From assembly GCA_963846505.1 (NCBI GenBank), contig CAWJWD010000006.1, positions 682,001 through 746,000 of the forward strand: DNA of 64,000 nucleotides, given 5' to 3'. Shown here in pieces: positions 25,921-34,856 of the stretch; position 1 is the stretch's first letter, and each line of letters starts with the position of its first letter. The position numbers and the translations under genes were made by a program. Under the pieces are notes generated by a model. The model was not told where the DNA came from. It searched no databases and saw only the letters and a list, made by a program, of their open reading frames with translations. This DNA is from JACVRW01 sp963846505 (GTDB taxonomy: Bacteria; Actinomycetota; Thermoleophilia; Solirubrobacterales; Thermoleophilaceae).

Positions 25921-26759
25921 CGACAACGCCTCTGTCACCCACGCAGCAAAAGGTCGACGAGGTGGTCGCCGCATGTGACCGCTACGGCGAGTCGTCGGTC
26001 ATCGCCCTCGCAGGCGTCCCCGGAACAGGGAAGTCGCACATCGCGTTGCTTGCGGCGCAGGCTGTCGCCAGCGACCCGGTGATGGTGCGTGAGATCCAGT
26101 TCCATCCGTCAGTGACGTACGACACCTTCATCGAAGGGATGCGGATCGACTCCACCGGCGCGAGCGTCACGCTTGACGGTTCGTTCTTGGAGTGGAACAC
26201 GTTTGCGCTAGGGGACCCAAGCCACACCTACGTTCTGCTGATCGAGGAGTTCACGAGGGCCGACGTGTCAGCGGTTCTCGGCGATCTGATGACGTATCTG
26301 GAGTACCGGGACCGCTACTTCGTCACGCTGTACAGCGGTCGTCCGGTTCGTGTGGCCGAAAATCTCCGGATCATCACCACCTACAATCCGACCGACCGCA
26401 GCGCCCTCAACCTCGATCAAGCGCTTCTTCGTCGCCTTCGAGTCATCTCGTTCCCGCCCGACCCTGGCCAACTGGAGGAGATGCTCGCGGGGCAACCGAT
26501 CTCGACGAATGCGGTCGCACGCCTGAAGGTGCTCTTCGAGACCTGCAGCAAGGCCTTTCCGGAGGAGTACGAATACGGCATGCCGTTCGGCCACGGAATC
26601 TTCGCTCAGGTCGAGAACGAACAGCCGGATCTGTACGACCTCTGGAACGAGAGGATCATTCGAATGCTGCAGCGCCCGCTCCTGCAGCCTCATCCGTTCA
26701 CGGACGTGATTCGCACGGCGTATCCCTGGACAGACCCCAGCTACGCCGCCGGCCCTTGA
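25917..26759 (+). CDS. McrB-like AAA+ ATPase/GTPase of a LlaJI-type restriction system
   Basis: 280 residues. A CTG start at 25917 is proposed: GGAAGGAG lies 4-5 bases upstream and CTGA overlaps the previous stop, matching the NTGA overlaps on either side. The next in-frame option is GTG at 25962. P-loop GVPGTGKSH lies at ~31-39. QFHPSVTYDTFIEGMR is the McrB-specific segment between Walker A and B. Walker B with sensor is VLLIEEFTRADVSAVLGDLMTYLE, and TTYNPTDRS is sensor 1. It has no N-terminal DNA-binding domain, unlike E. coli McrB. It should power translocation with the McrC-like partner. Confidence 0.85.
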   Translation: MTTTPLSPTQQKVDEVVAACDRYGESSVIALAGVPGTGKSHIALLAAQAVASDPVMVREIQFHPSVTYDTFIEGMRIDSTGASVTLDGSFLEWNTFALGDPSHTYVLLIEEFTRADVSAVLGDLMTYLEYRDRYFVTLYSGRPVRVAENLRIITTYNPTDRSALNLDQALLRRLRVISFPPDPGQLEEMLAGQPISTNAVARLKVLFETCSKAFPEEYEYGMPFGHGIFAQVENEQPDLYDLWNERIIRMLQRPLLQPHPFTDVIRTAYPWTDPSYAAGP

Positions 26760-27988
26760 CCGTCATAGACGTACGGGAGCGAGGCTCGACCGACGTCGAC
26801 GAATCGACCTTTACTTCACTGGCCGCCGACCCAGGCTTCTGGGCACTCGTCGACGCGGGGATCCTGACTGTCAGCCGCCCTCGCGCAGGCATGGCGCGGC
26901 TTCACGGCACTCGCTACGTCGGGCGGGCCCTCGTCGGCGGCGCCACGCTCAACCTTGTCGAAAAGGTGCCCGGCAGCTTGGCGGCGCTGCTGTCGTACGC
27001 ATCAGGCGGATCATTCCGCGTGCCGCCGGCGCAGGCCGCCGCCACGCCGGCCGGCGACCTGATCGGACTTCTCGTTCATGCCTTTCTGGAGCGGCTGCGG
27101 GAGTACGTCTCTCACGGAATCGACTTCACCTACGCTGATGAGCACGAAGTGGGCTCGCTCGTAGGCGGCAGGCTCGACATCGCAGGCACGATCCGAGTGC
27201 GTGCGAGAGGACTCCGACACATGGCCGCGTTCACGCGCCCCGTCATTCGCAGGGATCTCCCGAAGAACAAGATCGCTCTCGCGGCTCTCCGCCAGGTCGA
27301 GCGGCTCGCCGGCCAAGCCACGATCGCACCCGAGGATCTCGGGAGCGCTCGGGTACTCGCGCACTTCTTCGACGACGCGCACGACGTCCAAGTTCTCCTC
27401 GGGCGTCCGGAGCACTGGGCGGAGCGAGCCCGTGAACTCGAGGCGAACAGCGCATCCGAGGCGGAACGAGACCTCCTCGCCCTCGCGGCCGTCGTACTCC
27501 TTCATGAGAGCTTCGAGCGCGACCTCGCCTCGCACGGCCAAGTGCCGCGAGCGTGGTTCGTGAACCTCGAGCGGTTGTTCGAGACGGCCGTGCGAGATGC
27601 CTTCATTGAGATCTCCGGGTCCAGCCTCAGCACCACCGGCGCCGGGTTCGTCAAACCTCCGGTCTTCGACAGCGTCGGCGACCGCTTTCGCGCGGATCCG
27701 GATCTCGTCGTCAGGCATCACGGCGCTGCGGTCGCGGTCGGCGACGCGAAGTACAAAGCATGGAACGGCTTCGGCACTCTGAACCTGCACCACGACCTGT
27801 ACCAACTACTCGTCCACACGGCCGCTCACGGCGCCGGCGTCGCGTTCCTGCTCTATGCACACGATGTGCTCGATGACAGGTATCTCGGGATGTCGGCGAC
27901 GGGCGCTGACACCTGGGCCTTCGCTGTGGACGTACGGGATCTCCATACCGACCTTACACGGGTACTGATCCGTCTCAGCCTCCCGTAG
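26756..27988 (+). CDS. McrC-like nuclease subunit (LlaJI R2-type)
   Basis: 410 residues from the TTG at 26756, which overlaps the AAA+ stop by 4 bp. The N-terminal ~200 residues are a McrC-like stalk domain (GTRYVGRALVGGATLNLVEKV ... LVHAFLERLREYV). The C-terminal PD-(D/E)XK domain has LERLFETAVRDA, then DPDLVV (~313) and AVGDAKYKAW (~328), the usual D...DAK core of McrC nucleases. With the AAA+ motor it would cut DNA lacking protective methylation. It is the last gene before the att2 repeat, so the cassette ends cleanly. Confidence 0.85.
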   Translation: MTVIDVRERGSTDVDESTFTSLAADPGFWALVDAGILTVSRPRAGMARLHGTRYVGRALVGGATLNLVEKVPGSLAALLSYASGGSFRVPPAQAAATPAGDLIGLLVHAFLERLREYVSHGIDFTYADEHEVGSLVGGRLDIAGTIRVRARGLRHMAAFTRPVIRRDLPKNKIALAALRQVERLAGQATIAPEDLGSARVLAHFFDDAHDVQVLLGRPEHWAERARELEANSASEAERDLLALAAVVLLHESFERDLASHGQVPRAWFVNLERLFETAVRDAFIEISGSSLSTTGAGFVKPPVFDSVGDRFRADPDLVVRHHGAAVAVGDAKYKAWNGFGTLNLHHDLYQLLVHTAAHGAGVAFLLYAHDVLDDRYLGMSATGADTWAFAVDVRDLHTDLTRVLIRLSLP

Positions 27989-28098
27989 CCGTCATCGCCG
28001 CGGCGAGTCAAAGGACGCGCCGCTCGGTCCGGTCGTCAAGGTCGCCGACCATCGTCTCGACCGGCTGCCTTCGGCCGCCCTCAACCGTCGGTGATAAC

Positions 28099-28354
<256 letters not shown>

Positions 28355-28465
28355 CCGACGACCCGCAGCTATTTCGGTGAAGCGTTGGCAGCGTCCGTCA
28401 TCAAGCGACTGGCCCTACCTCCATGGTCGAGGTGCAGGACGTGGGCTGCCGCCCGACCCCGTCGG

Positions 28466-30482
28466 CTACCGCTGGATCGGCGTGGCGTCGGCGTCGCCCG
28501 TCGAACGCGCACGGAGCTGCTGTGCGTATAGGCAGAAACGCTCGTTCATGTGCATGCATGCCGAACCGTCGCAGTAGGGACCCGATGACGGCTTGACGCT
28601 CGCACTCGCGAGCGGCGCCGAGCGGACGAACTCGGCACGGAAGAGCTTGCGCGGAGGCTTCCCGTCGATCTGGTCGCGGGTGACGATCCCGACGCCCTCG
28701 AGGGCAATCTCGGTGACGTAGCCCTCGACCGGCGCTCCGGAGGCTGGCAGCACCCGCACGTACTCGCCGACGACGAAGTCCGGGCTGAGGCTGCGCGTGG
28801 CGGCAACCCGCAGCGCGTCGATGTAGTCGCCGGCGACGGCGCGGACCGCCCCACTAGTCCAGGTGACGGCCGCCACCACAACGGTCCCGGCGAGCCCGGC
28901 GACGGCCGCGATCGCCTCGACATCGACCTTTCCGTCCTTCGTCTGCCCATCGAGCAGTCCGAGCACCAGCGCATAGATGGTCGTCCACGAGCCCACGACG
29001 AGGAACGCCAAAATGCCGCCGATGACGCCGGCGGTCGCGACCCAACGGTGAATCCACCAGACCTGGGTCACGGTGCGCCAGCGAGCGCCGCCTTCGTCCA
29101 TGCACGGCGGCAAGCAGATCCGGCCGCTGACGCGCGGCACGACGTAATACCAGTCGACGAGGCTCGAGCCAACCATGCCAACCATCGCGACGCTTAGGGC
29201 GCCAAGCGCGACATCGGCCGCGAGGGGGTAGACGAAGTCGACGGGCGAGCCCCCGAATGCCAGGACTGCCATCGCGGCTGCGGCGGGGAGTCCGCCGGTC
29301 AGCGCCCACGCCCCCACGATAGGAAGCTCGAGGTCGCGCGCCGGGACGGCGTAGACGCGCTCGGGGCTGCGCGCGTACGCGCGCAGTGTGACGCGGAAGG
29401 CGATCGCGAGGACCAGCGCCACCGCGATCAACACGCCCGCGAACGCAAGGACGACGACCGGGTGGCCCAAGAGGACGATGCCGAGCAACGTCGTCACGGC
29501 GAGCACGGCCTGCAGGAAGAGGGCAAACGGTTGCACGAGACGATCCGAGCTGACCTTAAGGAGCGCCCGTTCGGCATGCGCCGCTAGGAACGGCACAGGC
29601 GATGATCGACATGCGCCATTCGGCTCCATCCCTCCCGGCGGATGCCTGCCTCTGGTGCGCGGGCCGGGATACGCCAAGTAGGCCTCGGTGTCGGCCAGTC
29701 CGAGTGCCGGGACCGAGATCGGGATCTGCACGATCTTCTCGAGGTATCCGCGTGCCATGACGTTGCCCTGCGAGGACTGCCCGTAGCGGGTCGCGATGGC
29801 GAGCGTGACGAGCCGTCGATCGGCGGCGACCACGAAGCCCATCTTGCGCACCGACAGGAACAGCTTGATGGCCTCCAGGGCGGCGACCACCGTCTCGGGC
29901 AGGCAGCGGTCGAGGTCGTCGATGAGCACGACGACGCGGTCGATCTCGTGGAGCTCGGCCATCAGCGCGTCGAACTCCTCGCGGAATCCCTGCAGCGTCG
30001 GATCGGCGAGGTCGTTCTCGGCCGCGGGACCGAAGAGCCCAACGACGTCGGTGATCGAGGGGAGGCTGAGCGTCAGCGCCGAGTTGGCGACGAGCGTCAC
30101 GGCCTTGGACCATTGGATGCGCGAGACGAGGCTGGCGAACCGATCGGCGAGCTCCTTCAGGCGGCCGTCGTCCTTGGCGACCTCCGCACGCACCGCGGCG
30201 AGCACTTCCGCGATGAGCGTCGCCTTGGGATCGATGTTGGGGTCGTACTCCCACGGGCGCGTGTAGACCACGACCACCCGGCCGCGCGCGAGCAGCCGCG
30301 CCCGGAGGATCTCAAGGACGGTGCTCTTCCCCGATCCCAGTCGCCGAAGATCCCGACCGCCACCGGGTCGAGGCGCTCCCGCAGTAGCGCCTCTTCGATC
30401 GGATCGACGATGTCAGCGAACCCGGGAGGTCCTGCGCAGTCGGATTGTCAGGCCAGAGTGGTGTCGCGGTCGGGTCGGTCAC
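28466..30482 (-). pseudogene. KAP P-loop NTPase remnant fused to a multi-TM membrane protein
   Basis: A GTG at 30482 opens a KAP-type N-terminus (WPDNPTAQDLPGFADIVDPI ... VAVGIFGDW). The Walker A region then loses one G near 30336-30338, breaking the frame. The downstream frame has Walker B RVVVLIDDLDRCLPETVVAALEAIKLFL and GYLEKIVQIPISVP. The KAP C-terminal half is missing. After ADTEAYLA (near 29680) the frame passes into an unrelated protein with about seven hydrophobic segments and a beta-rich tail (FVVGEYVRVLPASGAPVEGYV) reminiscent of the MscS channel middle domain. Deletion-fusion plus frameshift best explains it. KAP ATPases act in membrane-linked defence. Confidence 0.7.
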
Positions 30483-30579
30483 GTCAGATCACCAGCGCGG
30501 GACGGTTGGTGCAAGCGATGGTCCACGGTAGATCGGAGCGCAGACGCGACGACGCTCGGAGTGCAATGTCCGACGGCCG

Positions 30580-31494
30580 TCATGGCGCGCCCTGTCCGTC
30601 GTCGGGGTCGGCGAGCAGGCCGAGGTCGTGGCTGGCGCTCAGGAGGTCGGCGACGTAGCCGTGTGCGTCGGCGGCGGTGTTGTCGAGCTCGTCCTGCACG
30701 GTGGGCTCGGCGATAGTGAAACGGGCTGCTCGCGTCGGGCCGAGGTCGTCGGGGGTGTCGAAATCGCGCGCAAGCAGCGCGAGAGCCTGGACGACGATCG
30801 GGCGATGTTCGCCGGCGTGTCCGATAAGGCGTTCGGCAATGGCCTGTCCGCGGCCCGGGGTGTGGCGGACGATGTACACGAGGTCGTAGGCGTCCTTCGG
30901 CTCGGCACGGTCTCCGAAGGCGAGCGCCTTGAGTACGACGAACGCGGCGGGTCCGCAGACGGGGATCGTGCGACGGACGCGTTCGCCATGCAGCGTGTGA
31001 CTGTCGAGTTCGACGTTGACGCGCTCGTCGAAGGCCAGCTGTAGGCCGGGCGTGATGAGGGCGCCGAAGTCGCCCTCGAGGTTCTGGACCCGGACGCGAT
31101 CGTCTTGGTCGGGCGCGGGAGGCATGAGGAAGTCGACGGTGACCTTGAGGTCACCGAGCCGCCATCGCTGCACGGTCGCGTTTCCAGCGTTGTTGGTGTC
31201 GGGCCTGAAGCCCTCAGCGCGTAGTCGAGCGCTGATCTCGGCGTAGCGCTCGTCGTCGAGCACGGCCAGCGCGAGGCCGACGTCGAGGTCGTTGGTCCCC
31301 GGGTGAGGATCGTCCTCGGCCTCTGCGTCGCACCGGGTGTCGATGAGCAGCGCCGGGACAAGCCCGCCGACGATGCAGACATCGTCAAGGTAGGCGCCGA
31401 GTGTGACCGCGACGGTCAGGCACGCGGACTTGACCTGCTCGAACTCCTCGGCGCCATAGCCGGAGCGGTGGCGCGGCTTGTCAGGCGTGGGCAT
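30580..31494 (-). CDS. AbiEii-like nucleotidyltransferase toxin
   Basis: 304 residues from the ATG at 31494, overlapping the upstream antitoxin gene by 14 bp. The nucleotidyltransferase core shows VCIVGGLVPALLI followed by GTNDLDVGLALAV, with the D-x-D metal site, and a later Asp-containing strand KVTVDFLM. AbiEii/AbiGii toxins are type IV toxins that modify a cellular RNA (tRNA pyrimidine extension is known for MenT relatives) and abort phage infection. The antitoxin-first gene order agrees with AbiE operons. Target RNA unknown. Confidence 0.78.
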   Translation of the reverse strand: MPTPDKPRHRSGYGAEEFEQVKSACLTVAVTLGAYLDDVCIVGGLVPALLIDTRCDAEAEDDPHPGTNDLDVGLALAVLDDERYAEISARLRAEGFRPDTNNAGNATVQRWRLGDLKVTVDFLMPPAPDQDDRVRVQNLEGDFGALITPGLQLAFDERVNVELDSHTLHGERVRRTIPVCGPAAFVVLKALAFGDRAEPKDAYDLVYIVRHTPGRGQAIAERLIGHAGEHRPIVVQALALLARDFDTPDDLGPTRAARFTIAEPTVQDELDNTAADAHGYVADLLSASHDLGLLADPDDGQGAP

Positions 31495-32521
31495 GCCACA
31501 GGCCTCCGTCGATGCGCAGGTGCTCAGCGGCCTCGGCGGCGCGCTCGGGGAGGTGGCCGAGGTCGAGGTAGATCTGCACCGGCGCGACACACGGCAGGTC
31601 TTCGATGCGACGCTGGCCGTCGAATACCCCGCGGTCGTCGGGGCCGATGATCTGGACGTTGGCGCCGCGTTCGTTGCGGCGCAGCCCGACCGTCTCGGCG
31701 GCCGCGCGCGGATCGCCGACGACGTAGACGCTGACGAGACGAAAGCGAGCGAAGGGATCGAGCGCCCACGCGGCAGGCAAGCCGGTGAAGGCGTGATCGA
31801 TCGCCTCGGCCTCCAGACTTGCGTTCAGTTCGCGGGCGAGTTCCATGCCGCTGCCCGTGAGATGGCCGGTGATGATGTCGTGGCGGTCGAAGCGGTAGTC
31901 GTCGGCCCAGGCATCAACGAGCAGGCCCGGGTCTCGGGGGCGCAGACGCGCGCTGTCGCGTTCTAGGAGTTGCTCATCGTCGAGACGGTGCACGACGCGC
32001 GACACGCGGCCCGCGTCGAGATCGGTGTGCTCGGCGAGATCCTTCTGTCGCCACCAGCGCGGGGGATCGAGCAGCAATGCTCGGGCCACTCGCGAGCTCT
32101 TCGGAGCAAACGGCGAGGCCGGCCGCCCGCGCGAACCGAATTGATTGGGGCGCCCCTGCACCCAGACGTAGAGTTCATCGTCACGCAGAGACGCGTTGCC
32201 GGAGAGGTCGATCCAGTTGAGCCGTCGCTCAGCGGCAGCCTTGGCCCCGGCCGGCGACATATAGGGCACCACCAACACCGGGATAGCGTCGCCGACGTCA
32301 AGCGCTGCGAGCCGGTCCGCCGCGGTCGCCACCGCACCCGGACTGCTCGAGGTCTTCGCCTGGATCGCCCAACGCCGGCCGCCCGCGTCGAGCGCGACAT
32401 CCATACCGCGATCGGACGTCTCGAGGACAAGGGCGCGGCCGGGCTCCGGCTCGTCGAAAAGCTCGGCAAGGATGCCGGGTAGCCGGTGGACAGCCTCGCG
32501 TTCGAACTCGACAGCTTGCAT
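31481..32521 (-). CDS. AbiEi-like antitoxin/transcriptional regulator with nuclease-fold N-terminus
   Basis: 346 residues. N-terminal ~110 residues contain GMDVALDAGGRRWAIQAKTS, which has the D...QxK arrangement of PD-(D/E)XK-fold proteins, then VLVVPYMSPAGAKAAAERRLNWIDLSGNA. A winged helix follows at ~155-195 (KDLAEHTDLDAGRVSRVVHRLDDEQLLER), and a C-terminal domain carries GLPAAWALDPFARFRLVSVYV and VQIYLDLGHLPERAAEAAEHL. The family accompanies AbiEii-type nucleotidyltransferases and would neutralise the toxin and repress the operon. A palindrome 40 bp upstream is a candidate operator. Confidence 0.72.
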   Translation of the reverse strand: MQAVEFEREAVHRLPGILAELFDEPEPGRALVLETSDRGMDVALDAGGRRWAIQAKTSSSPGAVATAADRLAALDVGDAIPVLVVPYMSPAGAKAAAERRLNWIDLSGNASLRDDELYVWVQGRPNQFGSRGRPASPFAPKSSRVARALLLDPPRWWRQKDLAEHTDLDAGRVSRVVHRLDDEQLLERDSARLRPRDPGLLVDAWADDYRFDRHDIITGHLTGSGMELARELNASLEAEAIDHAFTGLPAAWALDPFARFRLVSVYVVGDPRAAAETVGLRRNERGANVQIIGPDDRGVFDGQRRIEDLPCVAPVQIYLDLGHLPERAAEAAEHLRIDGGLWHAHA

Positions 32522-32556
32522 AAGAGGAGGCAGTTGCCGCAGGAGACAACAGCCGC

Positions 32557-32578
32557 AGTATAGACAAGAAATTGTCTA
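32557..32578 (-). promoter_or_regulatory. Palindromic operator and -10 element of the AbiE-like operon
   Basis: TAGACAA-GAAA-TTGTCTA at 32561-32578 is a perfect 7-bp inverted repeat in an unusually A/T-rich patch. A -10-like TATACT (minus strand, 32557-32562) abuts it, placing the start site about 30 bp before the ATG at 32521. No good -35 is seen at 16-18 bp. AbiEi proteins are known to bind inverted repeats in their own promoter. Confidence 0.5.
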
Positions 32579-32643
32579 AAATCTACTAGTTGCGTGCTTG
32601 CGCAACTCGCCGCCTTACGCTAGCCAGGCGATCTCGGCTTAGC

Positions 32644-32939
32644 TTAGACGCCGGTGTGGCTCTTGATGAGGGCAGGTCAGCAGGCCGGTGACCACGCCCC
32701 TTGCCCACGTCGCCTACGGTGTCGCGAAGGCGCTCGAGGCGAATGCGTTCGTCCTTGGAGACGGTCGGATCCTCGAGACGCTGGTCGATGAGCGCAAGCA
32801 GTTCGGAGGCGAGGTAGCCGCCGGCTCCGGGCCAGCCCCCGACACGCTGCAGCGCCCTCTCGCCGAGCCGGGAGATCGGCCCGTCGATCTGTTCGACGCG
32901 GAAGTAGTCCGCCGCGGAAAGCTGCACGAGCGTGGTCAC
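32644..32939 (-). CDS. Small hypothetical protein, frameshifted
   Basis: GTG start at 32939. The first ~80 residues (LVQLSAADYFRVEQIDGPIS ... ERIRLERLRDTVGDVGKG) read as a typical compact helical protein found near actinobacterial mobile regions. Removing one G from the GGGG near 32697 and one base near 32672 lets the frame end as VVTGLLTALIKSHTGV and stop at 32644. That gives about 97 residues and matches the expected amphipathic C-terminus. Read uncorrected it ends at 32586 with a random-looking basic tail. Function unknown; possibly decaying. Confidence 0.4.
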
Positions 32940-33052
32940 GGTCTGCGGATCGCCGGGCGGCCACCAGAGAGGCGCGTGCAGGGCGTCCTGTATTTGATGC
33001 CTGCCGCAAGTGAACCTAGGTGGACCGGAAGAGGGTGCAAGGGGCGGTTCGA

Positions 33053-33225
<173 letters not shown>

Positions 33226-33288
33226 AGCGCGAAGAGAGGGTAGCGGGCGCGGCGACGAAGCGACTGCGAGCGCTTCACGCGGTCGAGG

Positions 33289-33711
33289 TCAGGTCGGTCG
33301 TCGCTCCTCGTAGCGCGGTACTCCGTCGTCCGGTATCTGCTCCCACGGCACCGCGTACGCGACGAACTGGCGGAAGCTGAACTCGACTTGCGGATCCTCG
33401 TCGAGCGTGCCCAGACGGATGTAGATCCGGTCGGGATCCTCGGGATGTTGGCTGTAGAGCGACGACCCGCAGGCGCTGCAGAAGACCTTCTTGAAACCGG
33501 TCTCCGGCGCGTAGGTCGCCAGCAGCTCCTCGCCCTGCACGATCCGAGACGAGCCGGGCTCAACGGCCGCACCGACCGACGACGCCGTCCCCGTACGCCG
33601 CTGGCAACGCGTGCAGTGGCAGTAGCCGGCCTCGCCGAGGGGCGCGTCGATCTCGTAGCGCACGCCGCCGCACATGCAGCCGCCGGTCAAGGGGAGCTTC
33701 ACGCGGGTCAT
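33289..33711 (-). CDS. GFA (glutathione-dependent formaldehyde-activating-like) zinc protein
   Basis: 140 residues from the ATG at 33711. The Cys-rich GFA pattern is complete: GGCMCGGVRYEI, then YCHCTRCQRRTG, then VFCSACGSSLYSQ, providing two zinc sites. A C-terminal WEQIPDDGVPRYEE is typical. Despite the name, most GFA proteins are of unknown or glutathione-independent function. It lies just right of tRNA-Arg on the same strand and is not part of the island. Confidence 0.85.
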   Translation of the reverse strand: MTRVKLPLTGGCMCGGVRYEIDAPLGEAGYCHCTRCQRRTGTASSVGAAVEPGSSRIVQGEELLATYAPETGFKKVFCSACGSSLYSQHPEDPDRIYIRLGTLDEDPQVEFSFRQFVAYAVPWEQIPDDGVPRYEERRPT

Positions 33712-33775
33712 TCCATCACGCCTCGGGGCCAGGGTCGACCGACGTCGCAGCCGGCCCACTCGTGCGCTGCTGCGG

Positions 33776-34726
33776 CTAGGCTCGAGGCTCGACTCGACGC
33801 ACGCCGTGGCGGTCGATGAAGAAGCCCTTGCCGGTCCGGATGACTCGGCACACGACTCCGGCTTGCTGCGACCGGCAGCGGAAGCGACCGACGGTGACCT
33901 GCTTGCCATAGCCGAGCGTCGGCGTGCCCTCACCCGGATCGCCAAGGCAATGCGCCGTCTCGATGCTGTGGTCACGGCAGATCTTCAGCCGCCCGTTCAG
34001 ACCCATGCGGACGCTGTGCGGGTGCTTCATGCTCTGGCAGTAGACGCCCGGCTTGCGCTTGCCCGCACGGTCGCTCAGCTCGCAGCTGAGGTTCCTGCTC
34101 GGCGAGTAGAACGACGCAGTCGTCTGCTCGACCCCGGGCGTCACCTGCCTCCAAGCGCCGTGCGTGAAGGTCGCGCCGTCCCAATGCCAGGTCCGCGCCC
34201 GCGTGCCACCAGTCGGGAAGCAGTGGGCGTCACCGGGGCGCAGGACGAACATCGTCTCCTGGATGTCCGATCCGACGGCTGCGAGCTGCGCACCGTTGGG
34301 TCGTTGCAGCACCAGTTCCCAGCTCTCGCCCGTCGAGCGGAACACCAGCCAGCCGATGGTTCGCCCACAGCCGGGCGTCGTGAGCGAGACGACCATCGAC
34401 TCGACGCCTGGGCCGACGAACTCCCCGCACAGCACCTGCGCGACCGGATTCGCCACGTTGGGATCGTCGGCGTTGCCCAGGTGGAGTTGCTCGACGAGCG
34501 CCTGCGCCGCTTCCGTCGAACACGCCACGGTCGCAGCCGAAGACGCGGGAGCCGGCTCCGCCAGGACGGGCTCCGCCAAAACGGCCAGCAACGCCGACAC
34601 GACGACGAGCAGTCCGACGCCCGAGCGGCGCAGGCGACCGGCTGCCTGCCTCGGACCTTGCGGCCGCCTCGCGTTACGCCCCTGCGCCACGTCGGCGAGC
34701 CTCGCAGCTCGCATCCGCCGACGCAA
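33776..34726 (-). CDS. Secreted protein with DUF6636-like C-terminal domain
   Basis: 316 residues. A long basic N-terminus precedes a hydrophobic segment (about 35-55: VGLLVVVSALLAVLAEPVLA), a signal peptide or anchor; a start nearer that segment is possible. A first domain (about 60-195) is cystatin/NTF2-sized with Cys at CSTEAAQ and LCGEFV. The C-terminal ~120 residues have FYSPSRNLSCELSD, GVYCQSMK, GRFRCRSQQAGVVCRV and GKGFFIDRHGVRRV, the Cys-pair and Gly-hairpin layout of DUF6636. Exported; no enzymatic role recognised. Confidence 0.6.
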   Translation of the reverse strand: MRRRMRAARLADVAQGRNARRPQGPRQAAGRLRRSGVGLLVVVSALLAVLAEPVLAEPAPASSAATVACSTEAAQALVEQLHLGNADDPNVANPVAQVLCGEFVGPGVESMVVSLTTPGCGRTIGWLVFRSTGESWELVLQRPNGAQLAAVGSDIQETMFVLRPGDAHCFPTGGTRARTWHWDGATFTHGAWRQVTPGVEQTTASFYSPSRNLSCELSDRAGKRKPGVYCQSMKHPHSVRMGLNGRLKICRDHSIETAHCLGDPGEGTPTLGYGKQVTVGRFRCRSQQAGVVCRVIRTGKGFFIDRHGVRRVEPRA

Positions 34727-34733
34727 GGCTGAA

Positions 34734-34822
34734 CGGACAGGGAGGGATTCGAACCCTCGAGAGAGCTTGCGCCCCCTACTCGCTTAGCAGGCGAGTGCCT
34801 TCAGCCACTCGGCCACCTGTCC
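34734..34822 (-). tRNA. tRNA-Ser(GCU)
   Basis: Class II tRNA. Acceptor GGACAGG pairs with CCTGTCC. The anticodon stem CTCGC/GCGAG encloses CTGCTAA (anticodon GCT). A long variable arm and the T-arm with GGTTCGAATCC complete it. CCA is not encoded. It is one of two tRNA-Ser genes in the window. Confidence 0.95.
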
Positions 34823-34856
34823 CGGACCAAGGGCGGATGGTAGCCGCCAATCGGGC

